From positions 1 through 43,639 of the forward strand of contig JBEKZL010000088.1 of the NCBI GenBank assembly GCA_049509915.1: a stretch of 43,639 nucleotides of DNA, written 5' to 3'. Positions 32,486 through 42,097 of this stretch are shown piece by piece. Numbering within the stretch: the first letter of the stretch is position 1; the number at the start of each line of letters is the position of its first letter. The stretch comes from JBEKYD01 sp049509915 (GTDB lineage: Bacteria; Acidobacteriota; Terriglobia; Bryobacterales; Bryobacteraceae). The notes under the pieces were generated by a model, which was not told the DNA's origin, ran no database searches, and saw only the letters and a list, made by a program, of their open reading frames with translations. The position numbers were made by a program, and so were the translations under genes.

Positions 32486-34531
32486 ATGCTTTTATACGCA
32501 CTCACAATCCTGGCGAGCGCCTTCCTGCTGTTTCAGGTAGAGCCGATTATCGCCAAGATCATTCTTCCCTGGTTCGGCGGATCGGCGGCGGTCTGGACCG
32601 TCAGCCTGCTCTTCTTTCAGCTTGCCCTGCTGGGGGGGTATCTCTATGCCCACGCCAGCGTGCGCTACCTGAAGCCGCGCGTACAAATAGCGCTTCACGT
32701 GGTGCTGCTGGCGGTGAGCCTGCTGGCATTGCCCATCTATCCGCGAGAGGCGTGGAAGCCGGGGCCGGGCGACGACCCCACCTTCGGGATTCTGCGCCTG
32801 CTGACGGTCACCGTCGGGCTGACGTTTTTTCTCCTCTCCACCACTGCCCCGCTGGTGCAGGCCTGGTATGCCCGCCGCTTTCAGGGCGCCGTGCCGTATC
32901 GTTTGTATGCGCTGTCCAACGCCGGATCGATGCTGGCTCTGCTCACCTACCCGGTGCTGGTGGAACCGATGCTGACCAACCACCAGCAGACATCCATGTG
33001 GTCCTGGGCCTATGCCGGGTTTCTGGCGGTGTGTACCGCGGCAGCCCTGCGTTCGGGCGCCGGCGCCGCCGAACCGGCTTCGGCCTCGACAGACGCCGGC
33101 GTGGTGGTTCCTCGCCCCAGTCTGCGCCTCTACGCGCAATGGCTGGCGCTGCCCGCCTGCGCCTCGGTGCTGCTGCTGGCCATCACCAACCATCTTTCCC
33201 AGAACGTGGCCGCCATCCCCTTTCTCTGGGTCCTGCCCCTCAGCCTCTATCTGCTGTCGTTCATTCTGTGTTTTGAAAGCAGCGGGTGGTACCGGCGCAA
33301 TCCCTACCTGCAGCTTCTGGCGGTGGCCCTGGGCAGCATGGCTTACGCCATCGGCGCGGACCTGGGCGGGAACCTGAATATCAAGGTTCTGGTAACCCTG
33401 TTTTCGCTCGGCCTGTTCACCTGCTGCATGGTGTGCCACGGGGAGCTGGCGGAGATGAAACCGCACCCGCGCTACCTTACCCACTACTACCTCATGATCT
33501 CGGCCGGCGGCGCTCTGGGGGGCATCCTGGTCGGCCTGGTAGCGCCCCGGCTGCTCGACGGATATTATGAGTTGCCGGTGGGCCTGGTCTTCAACGCCGT
33601 GCTGATCGTGACCGTGCTCAAGCTGGATTCGAACCTCGCCTGGTTTCGCCAATGGCGGCAGCCGGTACCGCTGATTGCCGTGGCGCTTACGCTCGGGCTG
33701 GCGGTATTCGTCGGATTGCAGATCCACAACTCCCTGGTGGACGTCCGTCTGCGCGTGCGCAACTTCTACGGCGAGCTGACGGTGAAGGATAGCGGCCCGG
33801 CCACCGATCTCGACGCCGTGCGCAGCCTCACCCACGGCACCATCAATCATGGCGAACAGTACCTGAATCCGGCCAGACGGCGCCTGGCCACCACCTATTA
33901 CGGGAAAAATACCGGTATCGGCGTTGTCCTCCGGTCCAAGGGGAAGTCCAACGCCATTCGCGCGGGCGTGATCGGCCTGGGAACCGGCACCATAGCCACT
34001 TATGCCCACCCCGGCGACTACTACCGCTACTATGAAATCAACCCGCTCGTCTTGTGGATTGCGCACACCCAGTTCACCTTCCTGGCCGATTGCAAAGGAG
34101 AAGTGGAAGTGGCCATGGGCGATGCCCGGCTGTCGCTGGAACGGGAATCTCCGGAGAACTTCGATGTACTGGCGGTGGACGCCTTTTCGGGCGACGCGAT
34201 TCCCGTTCACCTTCTCACCCGCCAGGCGATGGACCTTTATTTTCATCATCTTCGGCCCAACGGAATTTTGGCGGTGCATATTTCCAACCGCTATCTGGAC
34301 TTGGAACCGGTGCTTGCCGCCGAGACCAGCGCCACCGCGCGGGCGGCACGCGTGGTGGATACCGAGGATGACGATACCGAGGACGTTTTCGGCGCTACCT
34401 GGGTGCTGGTTACCGCGCCTGCCGCGGGCTTCGACAGCGATATTCTGAAAAGTTCCACGGAGATTCGGCCGGCTCGAAAAGTGCGCCTCTGGACCGACGA
34501 TTACAGTAACCTTTTCCGGATCTTGAAATAG
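32486..34531 (+). CDS. Membrane protein fused to a spermidine-synthase-like domain
   Basis: The 681-residue protein has many membrane helices in its first 420 residues (LLYALTILASAFLLFQVEPI, FFQLALLGGYLYAHASV, TVTVGLTFFLLSTTAPL and others). A cytoplasmic methyltransferase-fold domain follows at about 430-670: VIGLGTGTIATYA, the acidic YYRYYEINPLV, and VLAVDAFSGDAIPVHLLTRQ, all typical of spermidine-synthase-like proteins. This fusion is common in bacteria; despite the name, polyamine synthesis by it has not been shown as far as I know. ATG 32486 is clear. A full-length open frame on the opposite strand is a codon-bias shadow. Confidence 0.85.
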   Translation: MLLYALTILASAFLLFQVEPIIAKIILPWFGGSAAVWTVSLLFFQLALLGGYLYAHASVRYLKPRVQIALHVVLLAVSLLALPIYPREAWKPGPGDDPTFGILRLLTVTVGLTFFLLSTTAPLVQAWYARRFQGAVPYRLYALSNAGSMLALLTYPVLVEPMLTNHQQTSMWSWAYAGFLAVCTAAALRSGAGAAEPASASTDAGVVVPRPSLRLYAQWLALPACASVLLLAITNHLSQNVAAIPFLWVLPLSLYLLSFILCFESSGWYRRNPYLQLLAVALGSMAYAIGADLGGNLNIKVLVTLFSLGLFTCCMVCHGELAEMKPHPRYLTHYYLMISAGGALGGILVGLVAPRLLDGYYELPVGLVFNAVLIVTVLKLDSNLAWFRQWRQPVPLIAVALTLGLAVFVGLQIHNSLVDVRLRVRNFYGELTVKDSGPATDLDAVRSLTHGTINHGEQYLNPARRRLATTYYGKNTGIGVVLRSKGKSNAIRAGVIGLGTGTIATYAHPGDYYRYYEINPLVLWIAHTQFTFLADCKGEVEVAMGDARLSLERESPENFDVLAVDAFSGDAIPVHLLTRQAMDLYFHHLRPNGILAVHISNRYLDLEPVLAAETSATARAARVVDTEDDDTEDVFGATWVLVTAPAAGFDSDILKSSTEIRPARKVRLWTDDYSNLFRILK

Positions 34532-34561
34532 CTGTACAATTAGAGGCACCGCGTCCCTCCG

Positions 34562-34580
34562 CTCATTTAGAGAAAATGAG
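34562..34580. terminator. Small AT-rich hairpin after the fused membrane protein gene
   Basis: CTCATTT (34562-34568) and AAATGAG (34574-34580) pair perfectly around AGAGA. A five-T run occurs 14 bases later, not directly after the stem, so termination is only a possibility. Confidence 0.3.
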
Positions 34581-34640
34581 AGGCTGCACTCCGCTTTTTC
34601 ACCAGGCAGTGTTATATCATCAAACAGGCTGAGGTCTACA

Positions 34641-37600
34641 ATGGACGCCACTAAAACCCACCTAAATCGAATCGCATTCATTTTTTTGGCCGTTGCGCTC
34701 GGAATCGCCGCACCCTGGAGTGCCCAGGCACAGGTATTCTCGCCGAACACTTATACGGTTAACCCTTTAGCGGTCCCCGGTGGATCGGCGGTGACGGTCA
34801 CCGGCTCGGAGGATAACATCGGCCCCGCCGTTCACATCGCCTTCAGTGCGACGTCGATTAGCTACAATGGCGACCCTGCCTGGCTCCAGGTGGGCAACGA
34901 CCAATCGTGTACCGGTCTCACTCCGACCAGCTACACGACCCCGTCCAGCGTCGGGCTGAGTGCCGAATGTTACGCCAAAGGGCTCTCGACCGGGTCCCAC
35001 ACCGCTGTCGTGCACCTGACCGACTCGTCCAATCCCTCCGACACGGCCACCATTACGGTGACTATCGTGGTGGGCTCCGGGAGCGGGGGCTCCGGCACGC
35101 TCTCAGCCTACAGCAGCAGTTGCGGAAATGCCTGCGTCAGCGCGAGTGCCCAGGTAGGCGCCTCAACCTCCGCCACCGTTACGCTGTCCACCAGCAGCGT
35201 CGCCAGCATCAGCTACTCTACCAGCCCAACCCCGGCGTCATGGTTGACCGTGTCCAATTACGCCGGCTCGGTGTCGTCCGCTTCGCCCGCGACCCTTTAC
35301 CTCAGCTTTAACGGCGCGGGCTATTCCACCGCCCAGGAGCTTATATCCTCGCTCACGGTTTATTACAACGGCAACAGCTCGTCATTGCAAGTTGGCGTAA
35401 CATTTTACGTCGGCGGCGGCGGTAGCACAGGCACACTTGCGCTGTCGCAATCCACGGTGGACTGGAGCTACATCACTTCAGGCACCCTGCCCGGTTCCCA
35501 GGTGGTGTACATCGAGAATTCCACGGCATCAACCTATGGCCTGACCTTTAGTGCCTACCCGGCGGCGTTTCTGACCGCCAACGGGTCACTTTCCAACACC
35601 GCGGCCTCCGCCTACCCCATTAGCGACAACCCCATCACGTTGGCGCCCATCAGCAATGTCGTATCGGGGCTCGCCACTGGAACTTATTACGAATACGTTA
35701 CTGTCACCGATAGCAACGGACGTAGCGCCATGGTGACGGTACAACTGGCGGTAAATACCAGCTCTTCGAGCGGCGTCCTCTCCGTTTCGCAGAACCCGGT
35801 CGCGATCAACGGGACTTACCTCGGCGGCACCGTGCAGACCGTCGTCTATGTCACCAGCACGGTTTCGGGAACGCTCAACCTGTCTATCAGTACGTCAGGC
35901 CTGTCGCTGTCCACCACCTCTACCGCCATCACGGCCAACACGCAGATACCCGTGACCATATACGGCAATCCGAGCTCGCTCCCGGCCACCACTTATAGCG
36001 GATCTCTTACCCTGTTGCTTGCCCCGACTTTGGGCACGACCAGCCAACTTTCGGTCCCGGCAACGTTCACGATTTCAGGCAACACCACCACTCCCACCAG
36101 CGGCGCCACCGTGGCGCCATCGACTTTGCAGTTCAACTTCGAGCAGGGAACCAACACGCTCCAGCCCCAATCGTTGAGCATCAATGGCACCACGGGCGGG
36201 TCGGATAACTACACGATTTCCGCTCCCAGCCAAAGCTGGCTGGAAACCGGCTCCTCGTCGGGATCGGCGCCTGCGGTCGTAGAGGTCTTCGTGAGCCCCG
36301 GCTCCCTTCCGGTGGGCACCAGTTCCGCGTATTTCACCGTCAGTACCACGATTGCCGGTTACACCAGCGCCGTACAGGTAACGGTAAACGTCACTGTAAC
36401 CGCGAACGGGGTCCCCGTGCTGGTGGTGCAAACCACCGATGGCGGATCGATCAACCTCAGCTATACCGGCGGGTCGGCGAATCCCGCGGCGCAGGCTTTG
36501 TATCTATCCGCCAGCGACGGCTCGGCGCAAGCGTTTACGGCGACGCCGTCGGCCAGTTGGATTACCTTGAGCGCGGGCGCCGGCACCACGCCGGCCAGCC
36601 TCTCCGCTACGATCAACGCATCCGGGCTTCCTAATGGAGTCAACAGCGGCTACATTACGTTTTCCGGAAGCTTTGGCACGACCACGGTTCCGGTGGAGGT
36701 CTATGTTACGGGGTCCTCCACTACCAGTACGGGAGTGCTGACGCTGAGCGCGTCGACGCTGACCTTCAACGCGGTTTCCGGCGGTTCGGCTCCTGCCAAT
36801 CAGACGCTGAGCGTGAGCGCCAGCACTACCATCACCTTTTCGGCATCGGCGTCGGGCTCTTCGGGCGGCATCAACTGGCTGAGCATCCAGCCGTACGGCA
36901 GCCTTTCCACCAACCAGACGCTCACGGTCTCGGTGGCGAACACATCCAGCCTCCCGATCGGAACTTACCCCGGATACATCTACCTGACCACTTCGAGCGG
37001 CACGCAAACCGTCAACGTGACCCTGAACGTAACGTCCACGTCCACGCTGAGCGCTTCGCCCTCAGCGCTAACGTTCAGCTACACCACGGGCGCAACGGCA
37101 CCCACCGGCCAGACGGTTTCAGTTACCGCATCGGGATCGACCCCGGTCAACTTCACCGTGGCCTATAGCACGACCAGTGGCGGGAGCTGGCTGATCCTTA
37201 CGAACACGTCCGGCAACAACATCGCCAGCGGCGCCACCGAGACTACCGGCTTCTCCTTCGTGGCGAGCGTCAACCCCACGAACCTGCCGGCCGGCCCCTA
37301 CAGCGGTACGATCACCCTGACGCCAAGCGGCGGAACTGCGTTTACAATCCCGGTGACGTTGACAGTGACCTCCGGGTCCACGGTCTCGGCCTCGCCGACG
37401 TCGCTAAGCTTCACCTACCAGGTGGGCGCCGCCACCCCGGCCGCGCAGTCGATATCGGCCACCGGCGCGGGCAATGCGGCACTGGCGTTTACCGCCAGCG
37501 CGACCACCACAACCGGTGGCAACTGGCTGGCCGTGACACCCACCTCCGGCAATACGCCGGCCAGCCTGTCGGTAGCCGTCGCGCCCGCCAGCCTGACCGC

Positions 37601-38423
37601 CGGCACCTACAACGGAACCATCACAGTGGCCGGCACCGGTTCGGCCGGCGGCAGCACCATGATCGCGGTCACTTTGACCGTTACGGCTCCTTTACCCACT
37701 ATTACATCGGTGGTGAATGGGGCCAGCTTCGCCAGCGGCAAAATCGCGCCGGGTGAAGTCATCACCATCTCGGGCACGGCGCTGGGTCCATCGAACGCTC
37801 TCGGCACGACGCTCACTTCGGCGGCCAAGGTGTCGACTACGCTGGGCACGGTATCGGTGTCGATCGGCGGGTACGCGGCGCCGTTGCTTTACGCCGGCTC
37901 GACGCAGATCAATTGCGTAGTGCCTTATGAGGTGGCCTCGCTGGTGAACCCGCCCGTGATCGTGACCTTCGCCGGCCAGACCTCGAACGCCACTTCACCG
38001 GGCGCAGCTTCCACCGCTCCCGCCATCTTCACCCAGAACGGCTCGGGCAGCGGGCCCGGTGCGGTGCTGAATGCCTCGGGTACGGTCAACGGGTCGAGCA
38101 ATCCGGCCGCCAAAGGCAGCACGATCGTGATTTATATGACGGGTGAAGGTCAGACCTTACCCACCGGCGTGACCGGCTCGGTGACCGGGGTGAATACCTC
38201 GGGCAGCGGACCGCTGACCCCGCAACCGCTCCTATTGGTAGCCGTCACCATCGGCGGCCAGCCCGCCACGGTGAGTTTCTACGGCGAAGCCCCCGGCCTG
38301 GTGGCCGGAGTGATGCAAGTCAACGCGATCGTCCCGGCGGCTGCTGCGTCGGGAACCGACTCTCTGGTAGTTTCCGTCGGAGGAAATCCCAGCCAGAGCG
38401 GGGTTACGGTTGCGGTGCAATAA
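34641..38423 (+). CDS. Large secreted protein with about eight BACON/Ig-like repeats and a Solibacter C-terminal domain
   Basis: The 1260-residue protein has a signal peptide (FIFLAVALGIAAPWSAQA). From about 155 to 1020 there are roughly eight beta-sandwich repeats of about 100 residues, very rich in Ser, Thr, Gly and Val, with the BACON-like pattern ..LSxSxxxLxFxxxxG.., (S/N)WLxVxP and LPxGxYxGxIT. The last 240 residues, from ITSVVNGASFASGKIAPGEV, match the Solibacter C-terminal domain (TIGR03437): INCVVPYEVA, IVIYMTGEGQT, APGLVAGVMQVNAIVP. It is exported, probably a surface or extracellular binding protein; BACON domains are usually tied to carbohydrate or mucin binding. A GAGGT site precedes ATG 34641. 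It seems to be a single-gene unit. Confidence 0.88.
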   Translation: MDATKTHLNRIAFIFLAVALGIAAPWSAQAQVFSPNTYTVNPLAVPGGSAVTVTGSEDNIGPAVHIAFSATSISYNGDPAWLQVGNDQSCTGLTPTSYTTPSSVGLSAECYAKGLSTGSHTAVVHLTDSSNPSDTATITVTIVVGSGSGGSGTLSAYSSSCGNACVSASAQVGASTSATVTLSTSSVASISYSTSPTPASWLTVSNYAGSVSSASPATLYLSFNGAGYSTAQELISSLTVYYNGNSSSLQVGVTFYVGGGGSTGTLALSQSTVDWSYITSGTLPGSQVVYIENSTASTYGLTFSAYPAAFLTANGSLSNTAASAYPISDNPITLAPISNVVSGLATGTYYEYVTVTDSNGRSAMVTVQLAVNTSSSSGVLSVSQNPVAINGTYLGGTVQTVVYVTSTVSGTLNLSISTSGLSLSTTSTAITANTQIPVTIYGNPSSLPATTYSGSLTLLLAPTLGTTSQLSVPATFTISGNTTTPTSGATVAPSTLQFNFEQGTNTLQPQSLSINGTTGGSDNYTISAPSQSWLETGSSSGSAPAVVEVFVSPGSLPVGTSSAYFTVSTTIAGYTSAVQVTVNVTVTANGVPVLVVQTTDGGSINLSYTGGSANPAAQALYLSASDGSAQAFTATPSASWITLSAGAGTTPASLSATINASGLPNGVNSGYITFSGSFGTTTVPVEVYVTGSSTTSTGVLTLSASTLTFNAVSGGSAPANQTLSVSASTTITFSASASGSSGGINWLSIQPYGSLSTNQTLTVSVANTSSLPIGTYPGYIYLTTSSGTQTVNVTLNVTSTSTLSASPSALTFSYTTGATAPTGQTVSVTASGSTPVNFTVAYSTTSGGSWLILTNTSGNNIASGATETTGFSFVASVNPTNLPAGPYSGTITLTPSGGTAFTIPVTLTVTSGSTVSASPTSLSFTYQVGAATPAAQSISATGAGNAALAFTASATTTTGGNWLAVTPTSGNTPASLSVAVAPASLTAGTYNGTITVAGTGSAGGSTMIAVTLTVTAPLPTITSVVNGASFASGKIAPGEVITISGTALGPSNALGTTLTSAAKVSTTLGTVSVSIGGYAAPLLYAGSTQINCVVPYEVASLVNPPVIVTFAGQTSNATSPGAASTAPAIFTQNGSGSGPGAVLNASGTVNGSSNPAAKGSTIVIYMTGEGQTLPTGVTGSVTGVNTSGSGPLTPQPLLLVAVTIGGQPATVSFYGEAPGLVAGVMQVNAIVPAAAASGTDSLVVSVGGNPSQSGVTVAVQ

Positions 38424-38430
38424 GAAATAG

Positions 38431-38508
38431 AGCCGCCGATGAACGCGGATGAACGCAGATAAAGAAAAGAAATGATTTATCTGTGTTTATCCGTGTTCAT
38501 CTGTGGCT
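38431..38508. repeat. Imperfect 33-base inverted repeat after the large secreted protein gene
   Basis: Arms 38431-38463 and 38476-38508 are complementary at 28 of 33 positions with a 12-base loop; four of the five differences would still pair as G-U in RNA transcribed from the plus strand. The sequence type (GATGAACGCGGATGAACGC) is, as I recall, a widespread dispersed repeat of environmental bacteria. It starts seven bases after the stop codon and is followed by T-rich DNA, so it may also act as a terminator. Confidence 0.7.
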
Positions 38509-38608
38509 GAAATTTTGTTTTTTCAAACCCCCGGAATTTGATTTTTCAAATGCTGGTCAGCAGCCTCTTTTCTTGCACGTTTTTGCCCTCCCGCGCGTCT
38601 GACTTTTT

Positions 38609-39241
38609 GTGAGCCCTTTTCGGCTATTGGTCGGAATAGTAGCAGTGTCGGCGCTCTGGGCCGATGCCAATCTGGACGCTCTCTTGAACCGCGTCGAAAC
38701 CCGCTACAACCGCGCTCGCACGCTTCAAGTTCTTTTTAATGAACAATATCTGCGGCCCGGCGTGGGCCAGAAGATGGAGAGCGGGACGCTCGAGCTGCGC
38801 AAGCCCGGGCGCATGCGGTGGGATTACCGCAAACCTGCCGGCAAGCTGGCTGTCTCCGACGGGAAATTTTTCTACCTCTACGACCCGGAACAGAATCAAG
38901 CCCAGCGTTTCAAGATACAGGAGACCGAGGACCTGCGCGCGCCGCTTGCCTTCCTGCTCGGTAAGTTGCACTTTCAAAAGGAGTTCAAGAACATTCAGGG
39001 GCGCCCGGAAGGAGCCGGCACGCGCATTGCCGCCGAGCCTCAGAGCGACAATCTCCCCTACTCCGCGGTGGAATTTCTGGTTACTCCCGAGGGACGGATT
39101 CAAGAGGTGAAGGTGACCTCGTTCGACCGCTCGGTTCTGGACTACACCTTTACCGAGGAAAAAGTTGACCCACCGCTGGCCGACAGCCTGTTTCGGTTCC
39201 AGCTTCCGCCAGGGGCGCAACTGACCGAGGGTGGGCAGTAA
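38609..39241 (+). CDS. LolA-like outer-membrane lipoprotein carrier protein
   Basis: The 210-residue protein starts at GTG 38609 with a short signal peptide (SPFRLLVGIVAVSALWA). The mature part has the LolA/YtxG-type half-barrel pattern: NRVETRYNRARTLQVLFNEQ, SGTLELRKPGRMRWDYRKP, GKFFYLYDPEQNQAQRFKI and DYTFTEEKVDPPLADSLFRF. LolA carries lipoproteins through the periplasm to the outer membrane. It is three bases ahead of the GspF/PilC gene, so it belongs to the pilus/secretion operon and might serve lipoproteins of that machine; this link is inference. Confidence 0.85.
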   Translation: MSPFRLLVGIVAVSALWADANLDALLNRVETRYNRARTLQVLFNEQYLRPGVGQKMESGTLELRKPGRMRWDYRKPAGKLAVSDGKFFYLYDPEQNQAQRFKIQETEDLRAPLAFLLGKLHFQKEFKNIQGRPEGAGTRIAAEPQSDNLPYSAVEFLVTPEGRIQEVKVTSFDRSVLDYTFTEEKVDPPLADSLFRFQLPPGAQLTEGGQ

Positions 39242-39244
39242 GCC

Positions 39245-40453
39245 ATGGCCGATTTTGTCCTCAAATATGCCGATGACCGCGGCCATATCCACCGTCAGGT
39301 GGTGGCAGGAGGTTCGGAGAAAGAGCTGCGCGACCGCTACACGCAGCAGGGTTTTCTGGTCTACTCGGTGCAGTCAAGATCGGGCGTGGCGACCGCTGCC
39401 GGCCGTTTCGGGTCGAAGAAAAAGCTCAACATGGAGCGGTTCCTGATCTTCAATCAGCAGTTCGTCACCCTGATCCGGGCCGGGCTACCGATTCTGAAGG
39501 GGTTGGATTTGCTGGCCGACCGGCTGACCGACGTCAAGCTGGGGCCGCACGTTCGCGCGGTTCGCGACGAGGTCAAAGGCGGCACGCTGCTGTCGGAAGC
39601 GTTTCGCGCACAGGGGATCTTCCCTAAAATCTACGTTTCTTCGGTCATGGCCGGCGAAAAGAGCGGCAGCCTGACCGAGGTGCTGGATCGTTACATCTCC
39701 TACCAGAAGCTGGCTCTGGCGGTCCGCAAGAAAGTCATCGTTTCGCTGCTTTATCCTTGTGTTTTGTTGGTTTTGACGATCGGGTTGATGGTGTTTCTGG
39801 TGACTTACGTGGTGCCCACCTTCGCCACTCTTTACAGCACAATGCAGGCGCAGTTGCCGCAGATGACGGTAATCCTGATCGCCATCGGCACCACCGCGCG
39901 CAAGTACATTCTGGAGTTTGCCGGGGGCCTGGCGGTGGCCATCGCGGGCTTTCGCTTCTGGTCGCGGCGCGCTGCCGCGCGCGAGCGCCTGGACCGGGTC
40001 AAGATGAAAATGCCGGTGTTCGGAGATATCTGGCTGAAGTATCAGGTGGCGCAGCTCGCCCGCATTCTCAGCACCCTGCTTTCGGGCGGCATCCCGCTGG
40101 TGCAGGGGATGGAGACGGCGGCCGATTCGATGTCCTCGCCGCTGCTGCAGCGGTCGGTGGAGGCCGCCGGCAAGAGCGTGCGCGAAGGCCAGCCGCTGTC
40201 GGCTTCACTTCAGGCTTCGAAGTTTTTCCCGGCCCTTTCCATCGATATGATCGAGGTGGGCGAATCCACCGGGGCTCTGCCGGCCATGCTCAGCAGCGTG
40301 GCCGAATTCTTCGAGGAAGACGTAAATACCCGCATGACGGCGACGCTCTCGCTGATCGAGCCCGCCATTATGCTGGTAATGGGATCTTTTGTGGCATTCG
40401 TGTTGGTAGCGCTGTATCTGCCGATCTTCTCTTTGGCGGACAGCATTCGCTGA
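39245..40453 (+). CDS. Type II secretion / type IV pilus inner membrane platform protein (GspF/PilC)
   Basis: The 402-residue protein has the two tandem T2SSF domains of this family: one at about 68-190 (FLIFNQQFVTLIRAGLPILK, KIYVSSVMAGEKSGSLTEVL) and a second at about 270-395 (QLARILSTLLSGGIPLVQGM, SIDMIEVGESTGALPAMLSS). Three membrane segments are seen, about 170-195, 215-235 and 375-398. It is the inner-membrane hub that couples the assembly ATPase to pilin or pseudopilin polymerisation. The N-terminal 60 residues (FVLKYADDRGHIHRQVVAGG) are the usual leader. The GspE/PilB gene follows after six bases. Confidence 0.93.
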   Translation: MADFVLKYADDRGHIHRQVVAGGSEKELRDRYTQQGFLVYSVQSRSGVATAAGRFGSKKKLNMERFLIFNQQFVTLIRAGLPILKGLDLLADRLTDVKLGPHVRAVRDEVKGGTLLSEAFRAQGIFPKIYVSSVMAGEKSGSLTEVLDRYISYQKLALAVRKKVIVSLLYPCVLLVLTIGLMVFLVTYVVPTFATLYSTMQAQLPQMTVILIAIGTTARKYILEFAGGLAVAIAGFRFWSRRAAARERLDRVKMKMPVFGDIWLKYQVAQLARILSTLLSGGIPLVQGMETAADSMSSPLLQRSVEAAGKSVREGQPLSASLQASKFFPALSIDMIEVGESTGALPAMLSSVAEFFEEDVNTRMTATLSLIEPAIMLVMGSFVAFVLVALYLPIFSLADSIR

Positions 40454-40459
40454 GGGGCT

Positions 40460-42085
40460 ATGGCGGCACTGGATAAAATTCGGCTGGTAGATACGACGGC
40501 GGAAGCCAACCAGGCGCGCGCCGCCGCGGTCCGCTACCGCTGCGAGTTCATCGATCTCCGCGAGACCGCCATCGACCACGATCTGTTCCGCACCATTCCG
40601 GTCGATCTGATGTTCCGCTACAACTTCGTGCCCATCGCGGTGCACGATGGAACGCTCGAAATCGCCCTTTCCAATCCGCAGAGCCTGGCGCAGATCGACG
40701 AGCTGACGCTGCTGCTCGGCCGCAAGCTGCGGATCAAGGTCGCCACCCTTTCGCAGATCGCCGAGCTGCTCAAGAAAACCGAGCAATCGCAGCGGGTGCT
40801 CGAGGAAGTCACCGAAGGCTTCACCCTGGATGTGGTGGTGGAGGATGGCGATCAGGACGAAACCCTTTCGATCGATAAGCTTACCGCCATCGACAACGAT
40901 ATTGCGCCGGTCATCAAGCTGGTCGACACGACGATTTTCAACGCTCTCGAACGCCGCGCCAGCGACATTCACATCGAATCGCGCGACCAGGAAGTGGCCA
41001 TCAAGTACCGCATCGACGGGGTGCTGCACTACGCCATGCCGCCGATCGCCAAGGATTGGCAGTCGACCATCATTTCGCGCATCAAGGTGATGAGCGAGCT
41101 CGATATCGCCGAACGGCGGGTGCCGCAGGACGGCCGCTTCCGGGTGCGGTACAAGAACCGGCTGATCGATTTCCGCGTGTCCATCATGCCGACCATCCAC
41201 GGTGAAGACGCGGTGCTGCGCGTGCTCGACAAGGAATCCATGAGCGAGAAGTTCTCCAATCTCTCGCTCGACGTGGTGGGCTTCGCCGAGAGCGACCTGG
41301 TGAAGTTTCGCCGCTACATCACCGAGCCGTACGGGATGGTGCTGGTGACCGGCCCGACGGGCTCAGGCAAGACTACCACGCTTTACGCCGCTCTGAGCGA
41401 GATCAAGAACGACGAAGACAAGATCATCACCATCGAAGATCCGGTGGAATACCAGATCAAGGGGATCACCCAGATCCCGGTGAACGAAAAAAAGGGGCTG
41501 ACCTTCGCGCGCGGGCTGCGCTCGATCCTGCGGCACGATCCGGACAAGATCATGGTGGGCGAAATCCGCGACCAGGAAACCGCACAGATTGCCATCAATT
41601 CGGCTCTCACCGGCCACCTGGTGTTCACCACCGTACACGCCAACAACGTGCTCGACGTGCTGGGACGGTTCCTGAACATGGGCGTGGAGGCTTACAATTT
41701 CGTCTCCGCGCTGAATTGCATCTTGGCGCAGCGGCTGGTGCGGGTGGTGTGCGAAAGCTGCAAACGGCCGGTGCGCTATCCCGACGCCATGCTGTACGAA
41801 AGCGGCCTGCACCCGGAGCAATGGCGGGACTTTCGCTTCACCGAGGGGGCGGGCTGCTTCGAATGCGGGGGCACCGGGTTTCGCGGCCGCTCGGCCATCC
41901 ACGAGCTGCTGGATTTGAACGATCGCATTCGCGAGATGATCCTGGACCGCCGGCCGACATCGGAGATCAAGCGCGCCGCGCGGGAAGATGGCATGACTTT
42001 CCTGAGGGAATCGGCGGTGGCCAAAATGCGGGCCGGGGTCACCTGCCTTCGCGAGATCAACAAGGTGACGTTCATCGAGGGGTAA
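40460..42085 (+). CDS. Type II secretion / type IV pilus assembly ATPase (GspE/PilB)
   Basis: The 541-residue hexameric ATPase powers pilin or pseudopilin assembly. It has an N-terminal T2SSE_N domain (1 to about 140), Walker A GPTGSGKT at 298-305, an aspartate box (ITIEDPVEYQIKGI), Walker B (DKIMVGEIRD), the His box (LVFTTVHANN) and a four-cysteine zinc module (Cys431, Cys434, Cys466, Cys469). ASDIHIESRDQEVAIKYRID is also family-typical. The zinc module marks an assembly rather than a retraction ATPase. Spacing is 6 bases to the gene before and 12 to the gene after, in a tight operon. Confidence 0.95.
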   Translation: MAALDKIRLVDTTAEANQARAAAVRYRCEFIDLRETAIDHDLFRTIPVDLMFRYNFVPIAVHDGTLEIALSNPQSLAQIDELTLLLGRKLRIKVATLSQIAELLKKTEQSQRVLEEVTEGFTLDVVVEDGDQDETLSIDKLTAIDNDIAPVIKLVDTTIFNALERRASDIHIESRDQEVAIKYRIDGVLHYAMPPIAKDWQSTIISRIKVMSELDIAERRVPQDGRFRVRYKNRLIDFRVSIMPTIHGEDAVLRVLDKESMSEKFSNLSLDVVGFAESDLVKFRRYITEPYGMVLVTGPTGSGKTTTLYAALSEIKNDEDKIITIEDPVEYQIKGITQIPVNEKKGLTFARGLRSILRHDPDKIMVGEIRDQETAQIAINSALTGHLVFTTVHANNVLDVLGRFLNMGVEAYNFVSALNCILAQRLVRVVCESCKRPVRYPDAMLYESGLHPEQWRDFRFTEGAGCFECGGTGFRGRSAIHELLDLNDRIREMILDRRPTSEIKRAAREDGMTFLRESAVAKMRAGVTCLREINKVTFIEG

Positions 42086-42097
42086 GGATCAGGGAGA

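Noticed and set aside
32492..34750. 752-codon open frame on the minus strand opposite the spermidine-synthase-like gene
   Set aside because: It mirrors a well-supported gene, its protein is rich in His, Gln and Arg with no domain pattern, and long antisense frames are expected in GC-rich codon usage.
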